Of a DNA stretch of 64,000 nucleotides, positions 20,531-29,851 are shown piece after piece. The stretch comes from Elusimicrobiota bacterium (lineage in GTDB: Bacteria > Elusimicrobiota > Elusimicrobia > FEN-1173): NCBI GenBank assembly GCA_016714745.1, contig JADKCG010000003.1, forward strand, positions 113,185 through 177,184, written 5' to 3'. Made by a program: the position numbers and the translations under genes. Within the stretch, counting starts at the first letter, position 1. The number at the start of each line of letters is the position of its first letter. Below the pieces are notes generated by a model. The model was not told the DNA's origin. It ran no database searches and saw only the letters and a program-made list of their open reading frames with translations.

Positions 20531-20558
20531 TTGACAAAAAACGAACTTGCCGTATACT
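20531..20558 (+). promoter_or_regulatory. Sigma-70-like promoter of cassette A
   Basis: TTGACA (20531-20536), a 16-bp gap and TATACT (20553-20558) lie 24 bp before the ATG at 20583. Just upstream, CTTACA and TGTAAG (20494-20516) form an inverted pair, and GT dinucleotides recur at a 10-bp spacing. The 11-bp tandem repeat of the other cassettes is not clear here. The -10 TATACT is shared with the promoters at 39201 and 52290. Confidence 0.6.
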
Positions 20559-20582
20559 TCGAGGGAGCGAGGTCATCGTAAA

Positions 20583-22550
20583 ATGAATACCCGATTGATC
20601 CTAATGATGGTTTTGATGATTTCCCCCGCGTTGAATGCCGCGTCCTTTTCGGTCAATGGGAACGATCCGGACATGGCTTTGTACGTCGATAGGGCTCACA
20701 AAAACTACCTCATCCATTCTCGAACACCTCGATTTATCCATCGGGTGGGGGATTTTGACGGGGATGGGATACACGACTTTGTCCTGGTGACACGGGAAGA
20801 CTTAAATCCGGCGCAGTATGAAATTGATGTTATTTGGGGACCATTGGATAACTTAATGCGACTCGAAACTAAAACAGGTTTTCGGATATTGATCACACCC
20901 CTTGTCAGTTTTCTAAAGCTTGAGTTGAGAGACGTCAATGGAGACGGAAATGATGAAATTCTTATTGCGTGTCCCGCTTCAGTGATCCGTCTCTCAGTCC
21001 AAGGAACTGTGCATATTCTGAAAGGAGGAACCCGCCGAACGGGCACGCTAGATCTGGACCAAACCCCGGCCGACATTGAAATAACGCATAACGAAACGGG
21101 GAGTTTTGGGTCGGACATCGCTGTTGGCGATTTTGACGGAGATCTGAAGAAAGATCTTGCCGTTAGTTCGCCGTTAGGGGTCCATCTCCTCTATGGGACG
21201 ACCCCCTATCCAGAGGGATCGATCGCTCTCAACAGCTGGCCTCGCCCACCTGCATTACTTAATCTGCCGGGGAATCCCATGGGACGGAAGCTAATCGTCT
21301 CCGACATTAACCGAGACGGAAAAGAAGATCTGGTTCTGTCAGCCCCTGGGTTTCAATCTTGGACAGGAGGGACTCAAGAGGACGGATCGATCTACACGGT
21401 GTGGGGAAGCAGTGCCATTCCCCCCCTCCTTAACTTAACCACAACTGGCCCGGACGTTAAGTTGACCGCGGTGGGAGGGCTCGGGGCCATTCGGGCGGTG
21501 GCCGCCGGAAATTTCGGCGGAGATGACAACCAGGAAATGGCGGTGATCAGAGAAAATGGCCCCCCCCTCCTCGTGGATGGGGCCCTCCTCACTTCGGGAG
21601 TTGGCACGATCGATTTATTAGCGGGGAACCCCCACTATCAGTCGAATACGCTACTCTTGCCCTCGAAAACGATGAACCCGACCTTCACCGACGTCGCCAT
21701 GGACGATTTCGACGGGGACGGAAAAGCGGACGTTTTGATGGGAGTGGGGGAATCGGAAATTCCGTCTGACGATCTGCTTAAAAAAGTTTTTATTCTTTGG
21801 AGTTCAGATATTTTAGCGGGAACCCCATTGCCTGGGACCATTGAAGCGCCTTCGCTCACAGTCTTTGGCGATATTGAAACGATTGCCCAGGGAGATATGA
21901 ACAACGATGGCCTTTCGGACCTGATCCTGTCAGGAGGGGTTAGAAACGTTTATCTCCCGGGCCCCCAGGTATACGGGGGCGTGTTTGGTTTCTATGGGTA
22001 TCATCCTCTCAAAAATCCCACCCTCGACATTGTTGAACACCGGCCGGAATCCCGACACGCCACCGTGTCCCTGGGTGCGGACGGGGACCCGGTGGAAATG
22101 TATTTTTCCGGGGACGTGGACGAATCGGTCCTGAACCAATGGATTCCCCTACAAACACCTTACCGATTAACGCTCAGCGCGCCCGTGGGTGTCAAAAATG
22201 TGAACGTCAAATTCCGTAACGCCTTTCGACGCGAAAGCGACAGCGTTCAGAAATCCCTCACCATCGCCGTTCAAGCGCCACAACTCAGCACCCTCTCCAA
22301 TCGGGTGAGGCCTGGACGGCGAGCAAAATTCGATTGTCATCTGCCTGTGGCGGGGAGGGTTCAAGCCGATATCTTCAACCTAGAAGGCGAAGAGATTAAA
22401 ACCCTGATGGACAGGGATGCGCCGCCCGGCGTTATGGGTGTGGAATGGGACGGGACCAACAATGCCGGGAAGGGCGTGGCCGCCGGAGTGTATGTGCTGG
22501 TGGTGGATATCGACGGGCAAAAAGAAAGGAGAAACGTCGTTGTTCAATAA
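20583..22550 (+). CDS. Secreted FG-GAP beta-propeller protein, cassette A first
   Basis: A 655-aa protein with a signal peptide (LILMMVLMISPALNAASF). Residues ~20-480 are FG-GAP/VCBS repeats with calcium-loop motifs such as VGDFDGDGIHDFVL, DVNGDGNDEI and MDDFDGDGKADVL, expected to fold as a seven-bladed propeller. Then comes an Ig-like module conserved in all six paralogs here (DPVEMYFSGDVDE, WIPLQTPYRLTL, KFRNAFRRESD). The last ~80 residues are FlgD-Ig-like (VEWDGTNNAGKGVAAGVYVL) and end ERRNVVVQ, like type IX sorting domains. Likely a surface or secreted binding protein. The next gene starts inside its end. Confidence 0.88.
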   Translation: MNTRLILMMVLMISPALNAASFSVNGNDPDMALYVDRAHKNYLIHSRTPRFIHRVGDFDGDGIHDFVLVTREDLNPAQYEIDVIWGPLDNLMRLETKTGFRILITPLVSFLKLELRDVNGDGNDEILIACPASVIRLSVQGTVHILKGGTRRTGTLDLDQTPADIEITHNETGSFGSDIAVGDFDGDLKKDLAVSSPLGVHLLYGTTPYPEGSIALNSWPRPPALLNLPGNPMGRKLIVSDINRDGKEDLVLSAPGFQSWTGGTQEDGSIYTVWGSSAIPPLLNLTTTGPDVKLTAVGGLGAIRAVAAGNFGGDDNQEMAVIRENGPPLLVDGALLTSGVGTIDLLAGNPHYQSNTLLLPSKTMNPTFTDVAMDDFDGDGKADVLMGVGESEIPSDDLLKKVFILWSSDILAGTPLPGTIEAPSLTVFGDIETIAQGDMNNDGLSDLILSGGVRNVYLPGPQVYGGVFGFYGYHPLKNPTLDIVEHRPESRHATVSLGADGDPVEMYFSGDVDESVLNQWIPLQTPYRLTLSAPVGVKNVNVKFRNAFRRESDSVQKSLTIAVQAPQLSTLSNRVRPGRRAKFDCHLPVAGRVQADIFNLEGEEIKTLMDRDAPPGVMGVEWDGTNNAGKGVAAGVYVLVVDIDGQKERRNVVVQ

Positions 22551-24360
22551 AACACTGTTTTCATTGGTTTTCTGTTTTTCTGCCAACCTCTTAAAAGCCA
22601 CTGTTCTATCCACCCTGGGGGGTGAACCAGACGTCACCGTGTACATTGATCGATTCATCCATAATAGTGTTGGGGCCTTCCCGGGAGATTTTGACGGTGA
22701 CGGGCACCGGGATTTGGCTATTTCAATTTACCCAGGCACAAACCGATCTGAAATCTTTATCGTGAGGGGCCCCCTTCCGCCTCTAACTCGCCTGGAAAGC
22801 GCCATTTCCATGACGATTTTTTCCCGTTTTAGTGACACCTATCTGTTTGCAAATGTCTCCGTGGGAGATGTAAATGGCGATGGGAAGGACGACTTGCTGA
22901 TCGGCAACCCCCTGCGAAGTGAACCAGGTTCTGTTGACATTGTTTTTGGTCGAGAGAAATTGTCCGGCATGATTGATTTGGATCTTTCAGCGGCTGACCT
23001 CACAATCCTGGGGGCCTCCGTGGCCCGAGTGGGAGACTTCAATCAAGACCATCTGGTTGACCTGATTGTCAATGACTTTTTCAGAAAAAAAACTCACATT
23101 ATATACGGGACACGCCCTTTTCCAACGGGAACATACGAATTGGATGTCTCAACCCCTTCCGTTACTTTCACACATTCACTTGGACCATCCGCCCCTGTGA
23201 TCGCGGACATCAATAACGACAATTTGGATGACATTATAATTCCGGAAAAGAATTTACATGTGATTTGGGGAAGCAACGCATTACCCCAAAACTGGGTATT
23301 CGCTTCCACCCCAGCGAACGTAACCATCATGGCGGATGCAGGTGTAGAGCCGATCGATTGTCTTGCCACAGGCGATTTCGGGGGAGATGGGCGAGCCGAC
23401 CTCCTGGCATATTTACCTTCCCCAATTTGGGGTGGTATCTTAATCGACGGAACATCCTTGCTGTCGGGCAACGCGACGATTGACGTCCTCTCGGGAAATC
23501 CCAACTTCGTTCCCTCTACACCCATTTCAATCGCTTATGGCACATCCATGGGCGACTTTGACGGGGATGGACAGTCAGACATTTTCTACCAAAATCTCGG
23601 CATTCTCAGCTCCGACTACCCGCCCACCGGCCAGATCCCCCCTGTTTTTGGCACGACCTCGGTAACAATAAGTGGTGACACATTATTTTCTTCTCAGTTT
23701 GGAAATATGAACGGGGACAAATTTGAGGATCTTATCCTTACAGGTAATGGGATAAACATTAGTCTTCCAGGCCCGCCCGTCTACGGTGCCGTGTATTGTT
23801 TTTATGGTTTTCGACCTTTGAAAACACCCACCTTGCAGGTTGTGAACCACACAGAGGATTCCCGCTGGGCCACGGTGGCCCTTAGCGTGACCGGCGATCC
23901 AACCGAGATGCGTTTTTCCGGCGACGTGGCCGATTCGATCAAAGATCAATGGATCCCCTACCAAACCCCCTACCGGCTCGCGCTCAATTCTCCCGAAGGG
24001 GATAAATCGGTCCAGGTCAAATTCCGAAATGCCTTTCTCAGGGAAAGCGAGAGCGTTCAGCAATCCATGTCCGTCACTGTCGTGACATCCCAGGTCACAA
24101 CGGTCGCCAACCGCGTGCGGCCCGGCCGGCCCGCCGCCTTTGATTGTCATTTGACGGCCCTTGCCCGTGTGCGGGCTTGGGTGTATACATTGGAAGGGGA
24201 CGAAATCCGATCCCTACCGGAACAAGAATCGCCCGCCGGCATTGTTCCCATCGAATGGGACGGCCGCAACAACGCCGGCAAATCGGTGGCCCCCGGCGTC
24301 TACGTTCTGGTCATCGACGTGGACGGAAAAAAAGAGAGGAGAAACGTCGTTGTTCAATAA
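22540..24360 (+). CDS. Secreted FG-GAP beta-propeller protein, cassette A second
   Basis: The best start is TTG 22540, 9 nt after AAGGAG and overlapping the previous gene by 11 nt; it gives a signal peptide MFNKTLFSLVFCFSANLLKA. The 606-aa protein repeats the architecture of its neighbour: FG-GAP loops (GDFDGDGHRDLAI, DVNGDGKDDLLI, NGDKFEDLIL), the Ig-like module (EMRFSGDVADSIKDQWIPYQ) and a FlgD-like C-terminus ending ERRNVVVQ. It is a tandem duplicate of the upstream gene that has diverged strongly in the propeller, while the last ~250 residues are better conserved. Confidence 0.85.
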   Translation: MFNKTLFSLVFCFSANLLKATVLSTLGGEPDVTVYIDRFIHNSVGAFPGDFDGDGHRDLAISIYPGTNRSEIFIVRGPLPPLTRLESAISMTIFSRFSDTYLFANVSVGDVNGDGKDDLLIGNPLRSEPGSVDIVFGREKLSGMIDLDLSAADLTILGASVARVGDFNQDHLVDLIVNDFFRKKTHIIYGTRPFPTGTYELDVSTPSVTFTHSLGPSAPVIADINNDNLDDIIIPEKNLHVIWGSNALPQNWVFASTPANVTIMADAGVEPIDCLATGDFGGDGRADLLAYLPSPIWGGILIDGTSLLSGNATIDVLSGNPNFVPSTPISIAYGTSMGDFDGDGQSDIFYQNLGILSSDYPPTGQIPPVFGTTSVTISGDTLFSSQFGNMNGDKFEDLILTGNGINISLPGPPVYGAVYCFYGFRPLKTPTLQVVNHTEDSRWATVALSVTGDPTEMRFSGDVADSIKDQWIPYQTPYRLALNSPEGDKSVQVKFRNAFLRESESVQQSMSVTVVTSQVTTVANRVRPGRPAAFDCHLTALARVRAWVYTLEGDEIRSLPEQESPAGIVPIEWDGRNNAGKSVAPGVYVLVIDVDGKKERRNVVVQ

Positions 24361-24378
24361 TTCTTTATCCGCTTATTC

Positions 24379-24466
24379 GCCATTCCCGAACGGTTTTGTC
24401 GGGAATCCAACATTGAACACTGTTTTCAAAATGGATTCCGGCCGGGATCATGCCGGAATGACGATA
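24379..24466. repeat. REP-like palindromic repeat between coding regions
   Basis: CATTCCCGAACG...TCGGGAATCC and GGATTCCGGCCGG...CCGGAATGACG form two adjacent imperfect palindromes of the dispersed 'GGATTCC...GGAATGACG' type found in many bacterial genomes. It separates the second FG-GAP gene from the PorV-TPR gene. These genes overlap directly in cassettes B and C, so this is a later insertion. Confidence 0.45.
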
Positions 24467-26278
24467 TTTTTTGGCCCTCAAAAACAAAGCCAGGGACAGG
24501 GGAGGGGGTTGCGTGTTTTCATCGTCGTTGCCTTTTTTCTCTGGGTTAGCGCCGGCGTGTTTGGTGCTTTTTCCAGCGACGACGCGGGCACCCGCGGCCC
24601 CGCCCTTTTGAAAAAGCCCGTGGGCGTGCGCGCCGTGGGGTTGGGCGGGTCTTTCGTGGGCGTTGCCGACGACGCCAGCGCGCTGTATTGGAACCCGGCG
24701 GGCATCGACCAAATAGCCCAGCCGGAAATCCTGTTCATGCACGCGGACTCGTTTTTTGATCAAACCCAGGATTTCATTGGATACGTGAAACCCGTTTGGT
24801 GGGCCGGAGAACGCCGCACACTGGGCGTTAACGTGTCGTATCTGTCCATCCCAGGGTTCGACGTGGTGGAAGACGAAGCCCCGGTCGACCGCGCTCGCCC
24901 GTCGGATTTGGCGGTGGGAGTCTCTTACGCTCAACCGTGGCGGTCCGTGCACCTGGGAGCGACCGTGAAAGCCATTCGCCAACAGGGCGTGGACACCACG
25001 GCCCACGCCTACGCTCTGGATATGGGGGTGTTCGCCAAACCGAGGGAATGGTTTTCCTGGGGGGCCTCCCTGGCCAATGTGGGCACCGCCCTTCGCGGAG
25101 GGCCCGAACCCATCGCGTTGCCCACGGTTTTCCGAGCAGGGTTTGGCCATCGGATCTTATTTCTCTCAAGCCGGCCGGGCAAAGACACCGTGCTGTTGAC
25201 GGGCGCCGTCGAAGCGCCCTGGGACGATGGCATCGCTCCCCAGGTGGGGACGGAATATTCCCGTCGGTGGGGGACGGACAACCGCGCGTCGGTCCGGTTG
25301 GGGTATCACGGGGGATCACAGGCCCACACGTTCGATAACGGCGCCTTCGCCATCGGCGCCGGCATCGATTGGCGTTCTTTCCGACTCAACTACGCCTACC
25401 GCCCCCACGAAGCCCTGGGAGCGGCCCAATTCCTGGACCTGTCCGTGCGCTGGGGATCCCCCCTGGCTCAAGAAACCAAACGACGCGAACTGATACAAGA
25501 CATTAAAGACCACGCGGCGACAGGCGACTTAGCGAAAGCCCAGGCGTCCCTTAAGGAAGCCCTGGCGCTTTCCCCCCGACACGAGCCCATTCGGCGGTTG
25601 GACCAAAACCTTCGCCAACGTTTTGCCGACAGCCTCGATCCCGCCACCCTCTTCTCTTCCGGCCAAGACGCGTTCCGCCGCAAAGAGTATGAGAAAGCCG
25701 CGGACCTGTTTCGCAAGATTTTGGTGATTCAGCCCACCCACAAGGAAGCCGCAGACCAATTGGCGAAAACCGAAACCGTCCTCGCCAACCGCCGTTTGGC
25801 CCAACTGAAAGAACAGGTCGCCCAGGCCCAACGGAAAGAACGGGAGGACATCGTTCGAAGCGCGGTCCAGGACATGGACCACCAACGCTGGGCCGCCGCG
25901 TTAACGAAATGGAAACGATTGTTGACCCTGGACCCCAGTCCTGTCCGGGCCAAAACAGGCGTGGAGGAATGTCTGAAGGGAATTTACCAGGAAGCCCGGG
26001 GCGCTGAAAAAGACGGGGACCTCACGAACGCTCTGGCCAATTACCATTCCATCCAGCGGGAAACTCCATCCTACAAGGACGTTTCAAAAAGGATCGACGC
26101 AATCAACGCCGGCCAACGGGACAGAAACGCCAAAGAAGGCCTGGAAAAATACACCGAGGGCGTCCGGGCCTACCAGGCGGGTGATCGGGACCGCGCGCGG
26201 GCGCTTTTTGAAGAAGCGCACCGGCTCCTACCGGACGACAAAACGATTCAGCGGGCCATGGAACGGATGACCCCATGA
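24458..26278 (+). CDS. PorV-like outer-membrane barrel fused to TPRs, cassette A
   Basis: The N-terminal ~300 residues match the PorV/PorQ family of FadL-like barrels: signal peptide (FIVVAFFLWVSAGVFGAFS), then GVRAVGLGGSFVGVADDAS, ALYWNPAGI and strands to NYAYRPHEALG. The C-terminal ~280 residues are charged helices with TPR-like repeats (DPATLFSSGQDAFRRKEYEKA, ALTKWKRLLTLDPSPVRA, RARALFEEAHRLLP). In type IX secretion PorV carries cargo by its C-terminal domain. The start is uncertain: ATG 24458 lies in a repeat, and TTG 24509, next to a GGAGGGG stretch, is the main alternative. The stop overlaps the kinase start (ATGA). Confidence 0.82.
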   Translation: MTIFFGPQKQSQGQGRGLRVFIVVAFFLWVSAGVFGAFSSDDAGTRGPALLKKPVGVRAVGLGGSFVGVADDASALYWNPAGIDQIAQPEILFMHADSFFDQTQDFIGYVKPVWWAGERRTLGVNVSYLSIPGFDVVEDEAPVDRARPSDLAVGVSYAQPWRSVHLGATVKAIRQQGVDTTAHAYALDMGVFAKPREWFSWGASLANVGTALRGGPEPIALPTVFRAGFGHRILFLSSRPGKDTVLLTGAVEAPWDDGIAPQVGTEYSRRWGTDNRASVRLGYHGGSQAHTFDNGAFAIGAGIDWRSFRLNYAYRPHEALGAAQFLDLSVRWGSPLAQETKRRELIQDIKDHAATGDLAKAQASLKEALALSPRHEPIRRLDQNLRQRFADSLDPATLFSSGQDAFRRKEYEKAADLFRKILVIQPTHKEAADQLAKTETVLANRRLAQLKEQVAQAQRKEREDIVRSAVQDMDHQRWAAALTKWKRLLTLDPSPVRAKTGVEECLKGIYQEARGAEKDGDLTNALANYHSIQRETPSYKDVSKRIDAINAGQRDRNAKEGLEKYTEGVRAYQAGDRDRARALFEEAHRLLPDDKTIQRAMERMTP

Positions 26279-27741
26279 CACTTCGAACCCGCGTCAGCCT
26301 GTGGATGGGGGTCACGTTGTGCGTCGTCATCACGGCCATGGGCACCGCCCTCTACCTGAGCGAAAAGGCGTTGTTGACACGGAACCTGGAAGAAACCCGC
26401 CAATCCTTGGTTCACAATTTCGCCCAAACCTGCGCTGACGCCTCGAGCGTGCACGACGAGTTGGCCGCGGTCAATGCCGCGGAAACCTTGCGCCGAACTC
26501 CCGGGGTCTTGGACGCCTATTGCGTCAACACCCACCGCCTTGTTTTCGCCCATTCCAACGGGACCCTCATTGGGAAAAAAGTCGACGCCCTCCCCCCTCC
26601 CGGCCCGAACACATGGATCCTCAAAGAAAATTGGTCCACCCGGGCCGACATGCTTCGCCGTTCCTCCAACGTCGGGCGCGGGCAAAGACATGCGGGCGTT
26701 GTGTTTTCCCGTTCCCATTTCGACGCGCTTATCGAAAAAACACTGCGCGACACCGCCCGCCGGATCTCCGGCATTACGGCCGGGGCTCTGCTCATGGGCC
26801 TCCTGGGGGCGTTGATTTTAGCGAGCGGATTGACCCGGCCCATCCGGACCATCGCCCAGGGAACCCGGGAACTGGCCCAGGGCCATTTGGACCATCGGTT
26901 GAACATCCGGCGGTCCGACGAACTGGGCCAATTGGCAACGGATTTTAACCAGATGGCCGTGCGGTTGGGCGAGCTGGACCAAATGAAAAACGATTTCGTC
27001 GCCAACGTGTCCCACGAACTACGATCCCCCCTTTCGGCCATTGAGGGCTACATCAACTTCATCACGGAGGAAATAAGGCGGGGCCGACCGGAGAAGATTC
27101 TCGACTACCTGGCCACCATGCGCAACAACGCCACACGGTTGGGAAAGTTTGTCAACAATGTTTTAGATTTGTCGAAAATAGACGCCGGGCAAATCGCGCC
27201 GGACCTCAAAGCGGTGGACGTTACAGAACTGCTGGAGGAACTGGTGGAGCTTTATAGCCCGAAAGCGCGGGAAATTTCCGTGACCCTCACGCTGGGAGAT
27301 GTCCCCGCGAACGTGACCGCCCTGGCGGACCCCGACCATGTCCGGCAAGCCCTCACCAACCTGATCGGCAACGCACTCAAATTCACCCCCCCCGGCGGGA
27401 GTGTCACCCTGTCCGCCCAAGGCGGAGTGATCGTCGATCAGAAACTTCGCCGTCACCTGACATCGGCAAAAGCCGCCACACGCTACGTTCGCATTTCAGT
27501 CGCCGACACAGGTCCCGGAATATCCGCCACCGACCTGCCTCGCCTCTTCAATCGGTTCGAACAGGTGAAAGAGGCACGGGAAAAGGTCAAAGGCAACAAA
27601 GGAACCGGTTTGGGGTTGGCCATCACCCGAGAACTCATGGAAGCCCAGGGCGGTGCGGTAATGGTCGACAGCGTGTTGAACCAGGGAAGCGTCTTTTCCT
27701 TATACCTCCCCCAAACCGCCGCCACCCCTCCTTCCCGCTAA
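26275..27741 (+). CDS. HAMP sensor histidine kinase, cassette A
   Basis: A 488-aa class I kinase. A first membrane helix (~8-30), a periplasmic sensor of ~125 residues (CADASSVHDELAAVNAAETL, VLDAYCVNTHRLVFAHSNG), a second helix (~163-185), HAMP (TRPIRTIAQGTRELAQGHLD), H-box NDFVANVSHELRSPLSAIEG, N-box ALTNLIGNALKFTPP, G1 DTGPGI and G2 GTGLGLAI are all present. The sensor resembles the kinases at 46453 and 57831. Unlike those, no regulator gene follows; the likely partner is the inverted gene at 33718-34413. It starts inside the stop of the PorV-TPR gene, which suggests that it monitors that protein or its cargo. Confidence 0.9.
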   Translation: MTLRTRVSLWMGVTLCVVITAMGTALYLSEKALLTRNLEETRQSLVHNFAQTCADASSVHDELAAVNAAETLRRTPGVLDAYCVNTHRLVFAHSNGTLIGKKVDALPPPGPNTWILKENWSTRADMLRRSSNVGRGQRHAGVVFSRSHFDALIEKTLRDTARRISGITAGALLMGLLGALILASGLTRPIRTIAQGTRELAQGHLDHRLNIRRSDELGQLATDFNQMAVRLGELDQMKNDFVANVSHELRSPLSAIEGYINFITEEIRRGRPEKILDYLATMRNNATRLGKFVNNVLDLSKIDAGQIAPDLKAVDVTELLEELVELYSPKAREISVTLTLGDVPANVTALADPDHVRQALTNLIGNALKFTPPGGSVTLSAQGGVIVDQKLRRHLTSAKAATRYVRISVADTGPGISATDLPRLFNRFEQVKEAREKVKGNKGTGLGLAITRELMEAQGGAVMVDSVLNQGSVFSLYLPQTAATPPSR

Positions 27742-28074
27742 AAGCTCCCGTAATGCCCGGGTCTTGACGGATCATTCTTCACCACTTTGGTGCCCCCTCA
27801 TTGGGAACTCCGGGGTCCTTCGGAACCAGAACCTGTTCGGCCCGTCGTGGACGGCTTTTGTCCAACCGGCTGAGTCGGATAAAAGACTGTGCGGCAGAGC
27901 CGCTCGTGAAATGTGCCATTCAAGGAACATTCCACCCACAGGCAAGCACGACCCCTCGTCGCGCCTCAAACCCGGACAAAATGGGGCTCCCAGAATGTAG
28001 CCTAAATCAGGGACGGGTGAGTAATGACAGTCCCTTAGGGACGGGTGTGTAAGGGAGGAGGCCCACGGGTTCAC
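27742..28074. other. Interval after kinase A, no gene
   Basis: No coding frame with family character is seen. It contains a direct repeat GGGACGGGTG at about 28010 and 28039 and a small hairpin pairing GGGAC with GTCCC between them. In cassettes B and C the regulator gene occupies this position, so this is probably the breakpoint where cassette A was rearranged. Confidence 0.4.
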
Positions 28075-28176
28075 AGATCGGCAAGAATCGCCAGAGTCAA
28101 GAAACTTGCCGATCTGTTTAAATCAATATCAGATCGGCATAAATCGCTTGACATTCGATTCTTGCTGATCTATGAT
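28075..28176 (+). promoter_or_regulatory. Promoter with nested inverted repeats before an ATPase gene
   Basis: TTGACA (28148-28153), exactly 17 bp and TATGAT (28171-28176) form a near-consensus promoter only 6 bp before the ATG at 28183, so the transcript should be leaderless. AGATCGGCAAGAATCG (28075-28090) is matched in inverted form, 15 of 16 bases, by CGATTCTTGCTGATCT (28156-28171), which overlaps the -10 box. Two more copies of the half-site lie between (CTTGCCGATCTG at 28105, AGATCGGCAT at 28131). This looks like a repressor operator array. Confidence 0.65.
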
Positions 28177-28182
28177 ATCTTC

Positions 28183-29640
28183 ATGATTTTCGGACGACAC
28201 CATGAAATCTCGATTTTTCGTAGAGCGTTCAATTCTTCCCGGGCGGAGCTGGGCATTGTTTACGGTCGACGACGGGTGGGAAAAAGCGCTCTTTTGTCCT
28301 CCCTTCAAAAAAAGGGGAGGGATCTGTATTTTGAAGCCCTTCAGAAAGTCGAATTGTCACGCCAAATCCAACACTTTACGGATCAACTGGCGGAACAAAC
28401 CGGAACTCCCCGGGTGTGGGCCCGGAGTTGGAAAGAGGCTTTTGACGCCTTGACGCCGCATCTCCACAAGGGACGCCGATATGTTGTATTTGACGAATTT
28501 CCATGGATGGCATCGGGGAGGGCGGAACTTGTGTCCCTGCTGAAATATTATTGGGACAACCGCTGGAAAGCGAACTCCGGCTTGACTTTGGCGCTGTGCG
28601 GATCGGTATCGAGTTTTATGCTGAAACATTTGGTTCATTCGCACGCACTGCACAATCGAAAAACGTTCGAGATGAAGGTGGAGGGGTTGCCGGCGCGAGA
28701 AGGAGCTTTATTTTTTAGAGGACGTCGATCGGCGTTCGAAATGTCAAAGTTTCTTATGATTTTCGGCGGCATTCCAAAATACCTTGAACAGATTGATCCG
28801 GCTTACTCCTTGGGCCACAACATGGACCGGCTGTGTTTTACCAAAAACTCTTTTTTTCTCACAGAGTTTGAAACGTTGTTCAAAGAACAATTTAAAGTTA
28901 TAAAGACCTATGAGCTGATTGTGGAGGCTCTCGCGCGGGGGAGCCTCTCGCGCGAAGCCCTTGCTGGAAAGCTGGGAAAACCTCCGGGCGGGGGCCTCGG
29001 CACGTACATTCAAGCGCTGGAACAAGCGGATTTTGTAAAACAGATGTCCCCTCCGGCATTCGACGGAGAACGGGGAAAAACCCGTCGAATTGTTCTGTGG
29101 GATGAATGGCTCCGTTTTTATTTCACCTATGTAAAACCCCATCGCTCCGCCATCGAACTGAACACAGGGCCTGGTCTCTTTGACCGCTTGACCGGTCGGA
29201 GCCTTGACGCGTATCTGGGCCTCTGTTTTGAACGTTTTTGCCTCAAAAACATCCCAAGCCTCCTGGAGCATATGGGCGTTTCGATCAGCGAAGTCATCGA
29301 CGTGGGTCCGTTTTTTCGCCAACCCGGCCGCGGCGCGATTAAATCACCCGGCGCCCAAGTGGACATTCTCATTCACCGCCAGGGCCACATTCTGACCGTG
29401 GTGGAATGTAAGTTCCAAACAAATCCCCTCGGGTTGTCCGTAGCCCGGGACGTCGAAAATAAAATCCGGGTGCTCAAACCCAAGCGGCATTTCACGATTG
29501 AAAAAGTCCTTGTATCGGCGGGCCCGCTCAGTCGGTATTTGGAAAAAAGCGGCGCTTTTCACAAGGTAATGGGCCTGGAGGCCCTCATTGCCCCCACTCC
29601 GTGTGACGAGTTCAAAATGAGTCCGAAGTCACGGACGTAG
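28183..29640 (+). CDS. AAA-family ATPase with C-terminal DUF234-like nuclease-fold domain
   Basis: A 485-aa protein starting MIFGRHHEISIFRRAF. The P-loop VYGRRRVGKSALL lies near residue 28, Walker B VVFDEFPWM near 103 and sensor LALCGSVSSFM near 140. A winged-helix region follows (LSREALAGKLGKPPGGGL), then a C-terminal DUF234-like domain with PGAQVDILIHRQGHILTVVECKF, which contains a PDDEXK-like Asp...Glu-x-Lys. Such ATPases are common, mobile and of unknown function; some relate to toxin-antitoxin or defence modules. Start ATG 28183 is chosen because the promoter ends 6 bp before it. Confidence 0.82.
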   Translation: MIFGRHHEISIFRRAFNSSRAELGIVYGRRRVGKSALLSSLQKKGRDLYFEALQKVELSRQIQHFTDQLAEQTGTPRVWARSWKEAFDALTPHLHKGRRYVVFDEFPWMASGRAELVSLLKYYWDNRWKANSGLTLALCGSVSSFMLKHLVHSHALHNRKTFEMKVEGLPAREGALFFRGRRSAFEMSKFLMIFGGIPKYLEQIDPAYSLGHNMDRLCFTKNSFFLTEFETLFKEQFKVIKTYELIVEALARGSLSREALAGKLGKPPGGGLGTYIQALEQADFVKQMSPPAFDGERGKTRRIVLWDEWLRFYFTYVKPHRSAIELNTGPGLFDRLTGRSLDAYLGLCFERFCLKNIPSLLEHMGVSISEVIDVGPFFRQPGRGAIKSPGAQVDILIHRQGHILTVVECKFQTNPLGLSVARDVENKIRVLKPKRHFTIEKVLVSAGPLSRYLEKSGAFHKVMGLEALIAPTPCDEFKMSPKSRT

Positions 29641-29731
29641 GCAGAAGCCGTTTTCCCAATTTCGAGGAAGGACGGGGTAAGGAAAAAAAGAGGACAACCC
29701 CCGTTTTCCTGTCAGGGGTTCGAGGACCCAA

Positions 29732-29776
29732 GTCATCCGGTGTGGCGCAATTAAAGCCCGGCCCTCATCGGTCAGG
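29732..29776 (+). pseudogene. Left exon remnant of an AAA-ATPase gene split by a group II intron
   Basis: The plus strand reads GVAQLKPGPHRSG and stops at 29776 in the middle of a Gly codon. Joined to the sequence beginning at 33480, the frame continues as DIFEELKREV, a typical run near the C-terminus of a family of bacterial AAA ATPases (GPHRSGDIA...LISKGMIWSP). The perfect join defines both intron boundaries. The rest of the 5' part of the gene is not recognisable here. Confidence 0.6.
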
Positions 29777-29851
29777 GTCGAGTAGCCCGGGGGATTGCTC
29801 CCCCAGGCCCTCACAGATCCTTTCTATTACCCACATCTTTAACGTTACGGC

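Noticed and set aside
24417..24460. Genuine leader peptide before the PorV-TPR gene
   Set aside because: The sequence matches a dispersed GGATTCC...GGAATGACG palindromic repeat rather than a conserved leader.
24365..25150. Long minus-strand frame (261 codons) opposite the PorV-TPR gene
   Set aside because: GC-rich shadow of a clear beta-barrel coding sequence, with no family match of its own.
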